The position numbers and the translations under genes are program-made. The notes below the pieces were generated by a model. It was not told where the DNA came from. It did not search any database and saw nothing but the letters and a program-made list of their open reading frames with translations. Below are positions 8,664 through 14,769 of a DNA stretch of 17,765 bases, one piece after another. The DNA is taken from NCBI GenBank assembly GCA_038125725.1, contig JAYPEK010000068.1, forward strand, positions 1-17,765, in the 5' to 3' direction. Position 1 is the stretch's first letter, and the number at the start of each line of letters is the position of its first letter. The stretch comes from TMED8 sp038125725. GTDB taxonomy: Bacteria > Pseudomonadota > Alphaproteobacteria > Rhodospirillales > Casp-alpha2.

Positions 8664-9846
8664 CCGGTTCCTCGTCCGCCTGGTTTGGGCGGGCGCTGTT
8701 TGCCTTTGCATGGGCACTTACCAGAGCACGGCATCCGACACCCAAGCGCGGATCACCCGCCCCGGCGTCGTCGCCCTCGACGCCCAGGCACGCCGCCAGC
8801 AACTCGAGCGGGCGGGCACGCTGGCGGCCATGTGCTCGCCCGCGCCGCTGCCCATTCCGGTCCTGGAAAGCGTCAACGCCCCCGACGCCTACGGTCTGGA
8901 TAAAGCCTATATTGCCGTCGGAAATGGATTTCGCACCGCCGCCGCGCGCTGCCTCGCCGCCGACGAAACGGCCTGCCGCGACATCCAGGAGGCCGCCCGC
9001 CGCTGGGCGGAGGTCGACCTCGGCACACCCAGCGGCGGCCCGAACGCGCGGCACTATTGGAACAACACCCTGACAATCAATCTTAGGCTGCTGACGCCGA
9101 TGATGACCGCCCTTTCCATCAGCGAAGTGTCGCTTCCCATGCCGGCCACGGACCGGGCCACCATCGCCGCATGGGCAAAACGCACCGTTGCGGCGTTTGC
9201 CCACGGCATGCGGAACGGAGAATTCTACAAGGACCTGGGCGTGCCGAAGGCCGCCCACAACCACGCCATCGGTTCGTCGCTGGCCGCCATGTCCTATGGT
9301 GCCTGGGCCGGTGACGAGCAAGCTTTCGCCACCGGCATCGAGCAATGGTCGCTGACGCTATCCTCCATGCGCGCCGACGGCAGTTTGCCGATCGAGACCC
9401 GGCGGGGCGCGCGTGCGCTCTACTACCAGGGCCGAACCATCGCCGGGCTGATCGCCATCGCCGAGCGCGCGCGGGCGCAGGGCATCGACCTCTACGCGCG
9501 CGCCCCCGACCCGCAGAAGACCCTGCACCATGCCATCGGCTTCCTGATGCGTGCCGTCGCCGACCCGGAGATCGTCATGGATTACGCCAAGGCCAACGTG
9601 TCGCCGGGCCCGACAACGGACTACCGCCACCAATATCTTGGCGGCGCCAGCGGCTCCACCTTCGCCTGGGTAGCCCCCTACATGGCGCGCTTCCCCGACC
9701 ACCCCAACAGCCGCGCGCTCAGGACCCTGGATGCGGGCGCCAGCGATCTCATGCCGGCGCTCATCGGCGCGGTGAACCGTGGCGGCGTCTCGGCGGAATG
9801 GATCGGCGGCGACGCGAAGTGCTTCTACGCGAATCCGAAAAAATAA
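8635..9846 (+). CDS. Alginate lyase family protein (PL5-like), secreted
   Basis: 403-aa exported protein. The N-terminus carries a basic stretch and hydrophobic core (LVRLVWAGAVCLCMG) typical of a signal peptide, cleaved probably near residue 38. The body is alpha-helical and resembles the alginate lyase (AlgL, PL5) (alpha/alpha) barrel: an HNH at residues 208-210 aligns with the AlgL Asn-His pair, and ETRRGARALYYQ (254-265) aligns with its Arg/Tyr catalytic strand (Arg260, Tyr264). This predicts beta-elimination of a uronic-acid polysaccharide in the periplasm. Similarity outside these motifs is low, so the polymer may not be alginate; no alginate synthesis genes are nearby. Cysteines in the mature part could form disulfides. 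ATG 8635 is chosen to keep the signal peptide; the upstream TTG (8614) is unlikely. Confidence 0.8.
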   Translation: MGFIASARSSRFLVRLVWAGAVCLCMGTYQSTASDTQARITRPGVVALDAQARRQQLERAGTLAAMCSPAPLPIPVLESVNAPDAYGLDKAYIAVGNGFRTAAARCLAADETACRDIQEAARRWAEVDLGTPSGGPNARHYWNNTLTINLRLLTPMMTALSISEVSLPMPATDRATIAAWAKRTVAAFAHGMRNGEFYKDLGVPKAAHNHAIGSSLAAMSYGAWAGDEQAFATGIEQWSLTLSSMRADGSLPIETRRGARALYYQGRTIAGLIAIAERARAQGIDLYARAPDPQKTLHHAIGFLMRAVADPEIVMDYAKANVSPGPTTDYRHQYLGGASGSTFAWVAPYMARFPDHPNSRALRTLDAGASDLMPALIGAVNRGGVSAEWIGGDAKCFYANPKK

Positions 9847-9862
9847 ACCGCGAGAACGACGC

Positions 9863-9892
9863 CGTTGCCGCCGCAACGCGACGGTGTATCCT
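9863..9892 (+). promoter_or_regulatory. Putative GFA gene promoter with overlapping hairpin
   Basis: TTGCCG (9865-9870), a 16-bp spacer and TATCCT (9887-9892) lie six bases before ATG 9899, so +1 would be the A of the start codon. The -35 is inside a perfect inverted repeat (CGTTGC/GCAACG around CGCC, 9863-9878), which could be an operator or part of a weak terminator for the gene before it; no T-run follows. Both promoter boxes are only moderate matches. Confidence 0.35.
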
Positions 9893-9898
9893 GCGGCC

Positions 9899-10276
9899 AT
9901 GACCAAGCGCCCCGCCCGATGCGCCTGCGGGCAATTGCAAGTCGTCTGCGACGGCGAGCCGTCGTTGGTATCCGCCTGTCATTGCCGGGATTGCCAGCGC
10001 CGCACCGGCAGCGCCTTTGGCATCGCCGCTTTCTATGACGCCGAGCGGGTGGAAATCTCGGGCACGTCCAAGACCTTTACCCGCCCGTCCGACACGGGAT
10101 TTCCGGTCACCTTCCATTTCTGCCCCGAATGCGGCACCAGCCTTTACTGGCTGCCGGCCAGGAAACCCGGCCAGATCGCGATCGCCGGCGGCGCCTTCGC
10201 CGACCCGGGCTTCCCGGCACCGACGAAAAGCGCCTATCCCGAACGCCGGCTTCCCTGGGCCGCCGATCCGGAATGA
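9899..10276 (+). CDS. GFA family protein (CENP-V/GFA zinc domain)
   Basis: 125-aa small zinc protein. Metal ligands are clear: CACG near the N-terminus (residues ~8-11), CHCRDCQRRTG (~29-39) and CPECGTSLYW (~78-87), the full set of the glutathione-dependent formaldehyde-activating enzyme/CENP-V fold. Founding members were proposed to speed formation of S-hydroxymethylglutathione, but most bacterial GFA proteins have no proven activity and no formaldehyde-oxidation gene is nearby. ATG 9899 begins exactly at the conserved region; the upstream frame is Arg-rich read-through of the previous gene's end. The gene converges on the acyl-CoA dehydrogenase with a 4-bp gap. Confidence 0.9.
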   Translation: MTKRPARCACGQLQVVCDGEPSLVSACHCRDCQRRTGSAFGIAAFYDAERVEISGTSKTFTRPSDTGFPVTFHFCPECGTSLYWLPARKPGQIAIAGGAFADPGFPAPTKSAYPERRLPWAADPE

Positions 10277-10280
10277 CGCC

Positions 10281-12080
10281 TCAGGCGCCGGCAATGGCTG
10301 CCTTGGCTTCGTCCAGGGAGACCTCGTCGCGGGTCAGCAACAGTTCCCCGGCCAGCTTGTTGAAGCCGTCATCGGCATGGCTCATGGGGTCGGTCGGCGT
10401 CATCCGGTGATCGATCACCAGACGCGACAACAAGAGACGCTTGCCGTTGCCGGTCATCGCCGCCTCCCATGCCATCAGGGCCGCCGTAGTGGCGTTATAG
10501 AGTGCCGTCGTGGCGCGCCGGCATTCGGTGGCGCCCTCGCCCGCCGCCGCCGCGTGGGCGAAGGCCCGCGCGCGTTCGATCATCGAGCCCAACTCGCCGC
10601 GGAACTGGCCGGGGATGTCGCGGGCTTCGTCCAGACGCTGGTTCAGCATCTCGGCCAGGTTTTCATCTGCGCCTTCCTTGGCGACGGCGCGGGTGATGGT
10701 GTCGAGGCCGATGATGTTCGACGTCCCTTCCCAAAGCGTGCCGATATGGGCTTCGCGCACCAGCCGCGCGTTGATCCACTCCTCGATGTAGCCGAGGCCG
10801 CCGCGCACCTCCATCGCCGCCGTGGCGACACGGATATTGTCGCGGCACGCACGGAACTTATAGAGCGGCGTCAGGATACGAAGGCGCTTTTCCGCTTCCG
10901 CGTCGCCGGTCGTTGCCTGGTCCAGCGCCTGGGCGGTGGCGCCGTACATGGAAAGCGCCTGTTCGGTCGGCAGCATGATCTTCATCAACTGGCGGCGCAT
11001 CAGCGGCATGTCGTTGAGGGTTTGGCCGAAGGCACGGCGGGTTTCCGCCATCACCAGCGCCTCGTTCAGGCAGCGGCGCATCATCGCCGCGGCGCGCACG
11101 CCGTGGCTCAGGCGCGACAGGCTCACCTGATCCATCATCTGCTTGAAGCCGCGATCCAGTTCGCCCAACGGATAGGCGATGGCGCCATCCATCCTGATCT
11201 CGCCGGACGCCATCGACTTGGTGCCCATCTTCTCCTTCAGGCGCAGGATGCGGTAGCTGTTCTTGCGGCCATCCTCAAGGTAACGCGGCAACATGAACAG
11301 GCCGAGGCCCCGCGTCCCCGCCGCCGCCCCCTCGGGCCGGGCCAGGATCATGGCGATATCGCCGTCGGCGTGCGAACAGAACCACTTCTCGCCCGAGACC
11401 CGCCAGTGGCCCAACTTGCCGGTACCGTCGTCGGCTTCCGGATCGAAGCGCGCCGTCGATTCCAGCGCGCCCACGTCGGAGCCGCCCGGCTTTTCGGTCA
11501 TGAACTGGGCGCCCAACCAGACCTCTTCCATGTCCTGGGTCAGCAGCCGGCCGGCGTAGCGCGCCTTCAGTTCCTCATCGGCGTAGCGCAGGAAAAGAAA
11601 GGCCGAGGTGTCCGCCACTGAAATCGGGCACATGATCGAGAACTCGCCTTGCACGAAAAGGTACTGCATGGCGTACTTGACCAGGTAGGGAAGCCTTTCG
11701 GGCCAATCGAAAACGCCCGGCCGGTTGGTCATGGCGTGAAAGCCGAAATCGTGGATGGCGATCTTTTCCATCTCCTGGTAGGCGGGATGGTATTCGATCC
11801 ATTCCTCATCGCGGCCGAAACGGTCGCGCTCGTGCAGGATCGGCTGGCGCCGCTCGGCGATGCGCGACAGCTCGTCCAGCCGTCCGCCCGCGATCCCGCC
11901 CAGCCGCTCGAAGTGCGGTTCCATATGCGCGCGCAACTCACCCGGCAGGTAAAGATCAAGCAGTTGCCGGAACGCCGGATCGACGCGGTAGAAGTTCATG
12001 CCTTGGCAATCGCCACCGAGATAGGAATCGTCCGGCGCCCTGGGCGCCTCGCCTGCCGGAAAAAAGCTGCCGTCCGCCAT
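10281..12080 (-). CDS. Acyl-CoA dehydrogenase, AidB-like
   Basis: 599-aa FAD flavoenzyme. The order is AidB-type N-terminal helical region (EYHPAYQEMEK near residue 115), middle beta domain (MCPISV; FMTEKPGGSDVGALEST), and C-terminal FAD helical domain with the base-bearing LWEGTSNIIGLD motif, in which Glu451 matches the catalytic glutamate of MCAD. Similarity to E. coli AidB runs throughout (LPRYLEDGRKNSYRILRLKE; AAMMRRCLNEAL). It is longer than AidB (541 aa), mainly at the C-terminus (~residues 470-599). Most AidB-like enzymes outside enterics are probably catabolic dehydrogenases rather than DNA-alkylation protectors. Start 12080 has the strong Shine-Dalgarno GGGGAGA (12085-12091); a 36-codon upstream extension is rejected. 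It diverges from the BKACE operon, and the product of one could feed the other. Confidence 0.93.
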   Translation of the reverse strand: MADGSFFPAGEAPRAPDDSYLGGDCQGMNFYRVDPAFRQLLDLYLPGELRAHMEPHFERLGGIAGGRLDELSRIAERRQPILHERDRFGRDEEWIEYHPAYQEMEKIAIHDFGFHAMTNRPGVFDWPERLPYLVKYAMQYLFVQGEFSIMCPISVADTSAFLFLRYADEELKARYAGRLLTQDMEEVWLGAQFMTEKPGGSDVGALESTARFDPEADDGTGKLGHWRVSGEKWFCSHADGDIAMILARPEGAAAGTRGLGLFMLPRYLEDGRKNSYRILRLKEKMGTKSMASGEIRMDGAIAYPLGELDRGFKQMMDQVSLSRLSHGVRAAAMMRRCLNEALVMAETRRAFGQTLNDMPLMRRQLMKIMLPTEQALSMYGATAQALDQATTGDAEAEKRLRILTPLYKFRACRDNIRVATAAMEVRGGLGYIEEWINARLVREAHIGTLWEGTSNIIGLDTITRAVAKEGADENLAEMLNQRLDEARDIPGQFRGELGSMIERARAFAHAAAAGEGATECRRATTALYNATTAALMAWEAAMTGNGKRLLLSRLVIDHRMTPTDPMSHADDGFNKLAGELLLTRDEVSLDEAKAAIAGA

Positions 12081-12220
12081 CACATCTCCCCTTTTATCTT
12101 CCCCATTATCTCTTGGGGGTCTTTCCCTGCTTCCGCGAATGCCATAATTTTGCGCTGACCCGGTTGCCATGACAATGGCCGGGACCAACAGTTTCCACTG
12201 CGTGAAACGGGGAGCACGCC
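12081..12220. promoter_or_regulatory. Divergent control region between the acyl-CoA dehydrogenase and BKACE genes
   Basis: This 140-bp spacer must hold both promoters. Candidate -10 boxes are GATAAT on the minus strand (12105-12110, about 25 nt before the dehydrogenase ATG) and CATAAT on the plus strand (12143-12148, about 70 nt before the BKACE ATG). Neither has a good -35 at 16-18 bp, suggesting an activator or an unusual promoter. The Shine-Dalgarno sequences are strong on both sides (minus 12085-12091; plus GGGGAG 12209-12214). Confidence 0.4.
12159..12183. repeat. Nested inverted repeat, candidate operator
   Basis: A 25-bp inverted repeat with outer arms CCCGG/CCGGG and inner arms GCCAT/ATGGC around a 4-bp centre (GACA); the two arm pairs are offset by a few unpaired bases on one side. 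It lies 11-35 bp downstream of the plus-strand CATAAT box and upstream of the minus-strand GATAAT box, a good place for a regulator that controls both directions. No T-run follows, so a terminator is unlikely. The cognate regulator is not in the window. Confidence 0.45.
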
Positions 12221-13093
12221 ATGACCCAGAAGACCGTCATCACCTGCGCCGTGACCGGCTCGGCACCATCCACCGGCAAGAACGCGGCCGTGCCCGTGAC
12301 GCCCGAACAGATCGCGCAGTCCTCGATCGAGGCCTGGCGTGCCGGAGCCTCGGTGGTGCACATCCATGTGCGCGATCCGGAAACCGGGGCGCCTTCCATG
12401 GCCTACGAGCACTACGAAGAGGTGACGGAGCGCATTCGCGCGTCGGAAAGCGACGTACTCATCAACCTGACCACCGGCCCCGGCGCGCGGCTGCGCCCCG
12501 GCATGGACGACCCATTCGACTTCCAGGAAGGCTCGGTGATGAAATCACCGGCGGAACGCGTGGCGCATATCGAGAAACTGAAACCCGATATATGCTCGCT
12601 CGACGTGGCGACCATGAACTTCAACCAGCATGTGTTCATGAACACCCCCGATCATCTCGCCGTCATGGCGGACCGCATCAAGGCCGCCGGCGTCAAGCCG
12701 GAGCTCGAGGTCTTCGATACCGGCCATATCGTGCTGGCGGAAAAGCTCATTGCCGACGGCCATATCGAGGCGCCGGCCTATTTCCAGCTCTGCCTCGGCA
12801 TCAGTTACGGCGCCACGGCGACGCCGGAAGCAATGATGCACATGCGCGACCGGCTGCCGGCCGGCAGCGCCTGGTCGGCCTTCGGCATCTCGCGGCAGCA
12901 ATTCCCCATGGCGGCACAGGCGGTACTGCTGGGCGGCAACCTGCGCGTCGGCTTGGAAGACAACCTCTATCTCGGCCCCGGTGAACTGGCGCCCTCAAAC
13001 GCCGCCCTGGTGGAGCGCGCCGCCGTCATCGTCGACAAACTCGGCGGTGCCGTCGCCTCGCCCGCCGAAGCGCGCGAAATCCTCGGGCTCTAG
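12221..13093 (+). CDS. BKACE family 3-keto-acid cleavage enzyme (DUF849)
   Basis: 290-aa TIM-barrel zinc enzyme. BKACE enzymes condense a beta-keto acid with acetyl-CoA and split it to acetoacetate plus a new acyl-CoA; the founding member, Kce, acts in lysine fermentation and others on dehydrocarnitine. Zinc ligands are visible: HIH (His47, His49) and Glu246 in VGLEDN, at positions close to those known for Kce (His46, His48, Glu230). The N-terminal ITCAVTGSAPS and GGNLRVGLEDNLYL stretches are family signatures. The substrate specificity is not predictable by eye. Start ATG 12221 has the Shine-Dalgarno GGGGAG six bases upstream. It is the first gene of a tight four-gene operon with the AllA-like gene 16 bp downstream. 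Confidence 0.95.
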   Translation: MTQKTVITCAVTGSAPSTGKNAAVPVTPEQIAQSSIEAWRAGASVVHIHVRDPETGAPSMAYEHYEEVTERIRASESDVLINLTTGPGARLRPGMDDPFDFQEGSVMKSPAERVAHIEKLKPDICSLDVATMNFNQHVFMNTPDHLAVMADRIKAAGVKPELEVFDTGHIVLAEKLIADGHIEAPAYFQLCLGISYGATATPEAMMHMRDRLPAGSAWSAFGISRQQFPMAAQAVLLGGNLRVGLEDNLYLGPGELAPSNAALVERAAVIVDKLGGAVASPAEAREILGL

Positions 13094-13109
13094 GCGAGGC
13101 CAGCCGAAG

Positions 13110-13769
13110 ATGCTCGACGCCCCCACCTACATCTTCGACGCCGCCGAGAAGCCGTCGCTTCCGTGGCATGAGGTGCCGTTGATCGAAGCCACCGATGCTT
13201 CGGTGAAGGACTACGGCAAGCTGGTCTCGAGCCCCGACGACGTGGAGATCGAGATCGTCCGCTGGCCGGCGAGCGGCTGGCGTCCGGTCGATCCCGATTC
13301 CGGCGACCAGGGCGGCTGGGTCGAGGGCGTCTTTTCCGGCGAGTGGAAAGGCGACGTGCTTTACGGCACCAACGAGGCCGTCGGCGGGCACTACGTGCTC
13401 GGCTGGTCGGCCGATCCGCAGAAGGCATCGACCGAAACGCCGACCGAGCCCAGGAACCGCGTGCTGCTCTGGCATATGAACTACCACCCGGACGGCGGCC
13501 AGTTGTTCTTCCCGCTCGACAACAAACCCTTCGTCATCCCCGCCGCGCTGCCGGGCGACGACCTGAAACCCGAACAGGTCGTGGCCTTCTGGTGCGATGG
13601 TTCCAGGGGGCTCTATATCCACCCGAACATCTGGCACGAAGGCATCTTCCCGGTCGACGACAGCCAACGCTTCCTCGACCGCCAGGGCCGGGTGCATGCG
13701 CGCGTCAGCTGCGATATCGGCGCCGAGTTCGGGGTCTATCTCTCCGTGCCGCTGCGCTTCGAATTCTGA
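13110..13769 (+). CDS. AllA-like (ureidoglycolate lyase family) cupin protein
   Basis: 219-aa protein whose C-terminal two-thirds match the ureidoglycolate lyase (AllA) cupin-like fold: YHPDGGQLFFPLD (His126, Gln131), then GDDLKPEQVVAFWCDG and a HPNIWH motif (His171, His176), corresponding to the HP-G-Q-F-P and H-x4-H features of AllA. It is ~50 residues longer than E. coli AllA (160 aa) at the N-terminus. AllA converts ureidoglycolate to glyoxylate and urea in purine use, but no other allantoin or urea gene is here, so a different small hydroxy-acid or ureido substrate is possible. ATG 13110 is the start (GAGG about 10 nt upstream); an upstream frame would overlap BKACE. It sits between BKACE and a nitronate-monooxygenase-like gene, 10 bp before the latter. 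Confidence 0.75.
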   Translation: MLDAPTYIFDAAEKPSLPWHEVPLIEATDASVKDYGKLVSSPDDVEIEIVRWPASGWRPVDPDSGDQGGWVEGVFSGEWKGDVLYGTNEAVGGHYVLGWSADPQKASTETPTEPRNRVLLWHMNYHPDGGQLFFPLDNKPFVIPAALPGDDLKPEQVVAFWCDGSRGLYIHPNIWHEGIFPVDDSQRFLDRQGRVHARVSCDIGAEFGVYLSVPLRFEF

Positions 13770-13773
13770 GGAG
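13768..13773 (+). promoter_or_regulatory. Ribosome binding site fixing the nitronate monooxygenase start
   Basis: GAGGAG six bases before ATG 13780. It overlaps the stop codon of the preceding gene, which couples translation. This decides the start of the flavoenzyme gene against a longer upstream frame beginning at 13597 within the AllA-like gene. Confidence 0.85.
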
Positions 13774-13779
13774 ATTACC

Positions 13780-14763
13780 ATGCCGTTGAACGATCTCCTC
13801 GACCACAACCCGATCTGCGATCTTCTCGGCATCCAGTACCCGATCTGCCAGGCCGGCATGTACCAGGTCGCCTATGGCGAGTTGGCGGCGGCGGTTTCCG
13901 AAGCCGGCGGCCTCGGCGTCATCGGTTCCGCCTTCATGGAGCCGGAGGATCTCCGGCGCGAGATTCGGCTGGTCAAGGAACGCACGCAGAAGCCCTTTGG
14001 CGTCGATATCCTGTTCGCCGAGGTTTCCGGCAACGACGAGACAGAGACCGGCTACACCCGCCAGGTGGAGGAACATATCGCCGTCACCTTCGAGGAAGGC
14101 TGCGACGTGCTGGTCTCGGGCCTCGGCAATCCGGGCCGCATTATTCCGGAAGCCCATGCGCGCGGCATGAAGGTGATGTCGCTGGTCGGCAACGTGCGCC
14201 AGGCCATGTCGGTGGCGGCGGCGGGCGTCGACGTGGTGATCGCGTCGGGCCACGATGGTGGCGGCCATGTCGGTCGGGTCGGTACCATCGCACTGGTGCC
14301 GAAGGTTGTCGACAGCGTCGATATCCCGGTGCTCGCTGCCGGCGGCTTGGCCGACGGGCGCGGCCTGGTGGCGGCACTGGCCTTGGGCGCCAAGGGGGTG
14401 TGGATGGGCACACGCTTCATCGCTACCCGCGAAGCCCGCGGCCACGACAACTACAAGAACAAGATCGTCGAGATCGACGTCGACGGCACGGTGGTGACCC
14501 GCGCCCATTCGGGCAAACCGAACCGCATGATCCGCAACGCCTTCACCGAAGCCTGGGAGGGCCGCGAGGCCGAGATCAAGCCTTTCCCGCAGCAGCTTCG
14601 CGAAGTGGGCGAGCCGCGCTCCTACAAGGGCCGGATCGAGGGCGATACGGAAGAAGGCGTGCTGCCGGCGGGCCAGGGCGCGGGGCTGATTTCTTCGGTG
14701 CCCTCGGCGGGCGATTTGGTGCAAGGTATCATGGCTGAAGCCAGGGCCATTCTCGGAGTCTAA
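13780..14763 (+). CDS. Nitronate monooxygenase family flavoprotein (NPD)
   Basis: 327-aa FMN-dependent TIM-barrel enzyme of the 2-nitropropane dioxygenase/nitronate monooxygenase family. The N-terminal PICQAGMYQVAYGELAAAVS gives the family's opening, and ASGHDGGGHVGRVG holds the conserved His163 that serves as base in characterised nitronate monooxygenases and is also found in FabK-type enoyl reductases. LAAGGLADGRG and GVWMGTRF are FMN phosphate-binding and C-terminal signatures. Activity could be nitronate oxidation or a flavin-linked reductase; the operon context (BKACE, acyl-CoA dehydrogenase opposite) does not decide it. A strong Shine-Dalgarno fixes the start. It ends six bases before the MscS gene. 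Confidence 0.93.
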   Translation: MPLNDLLDHNPICDLLGIQYPICQAGMYQVAYGELAAAVSEAGGLGVIGSAFMEPEDLRREIRLVKERTQKPFGVDILFAEVSGNDETETGYTRQVEEHIAVTFEEGCDVLVSGLGNPGRIIPEAHARGMKVMSLVGNVRQAMSVAAAGVDVVIASGHDGGGHVGRVGTIALVPKVVDSVDIPVLAAGGLADGRGLVAALALGAKGVWMGTRFIATREARGHDNYKNKIVEIDVDGTVVTRAHSGKPNRMIRNAFTEAWEGREAEIKPFPQQLREVGEPRSYKGRIEGDTEEGVLPAGQGAGLISSVPSAGDLVQGIMAEARAILGV

Positions 14764-14769
14764 AAACAG

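Noticed and set aside
9779..9898. 40-codon N-terminal extension of the GFA protein
   Set aside because: It is Arg-rich out-of-frame sequence of the preceding gene, and the conserved zinc domain starts right after ATG 9899.
12081..12188. 36-codon N-terminal extension of the acyl-CoA dehydrogenase
   Set aside because: A strong Shine-Dalgarno precedes the internal ATG at 12080, and the extension overlaps the regulatory spacer.
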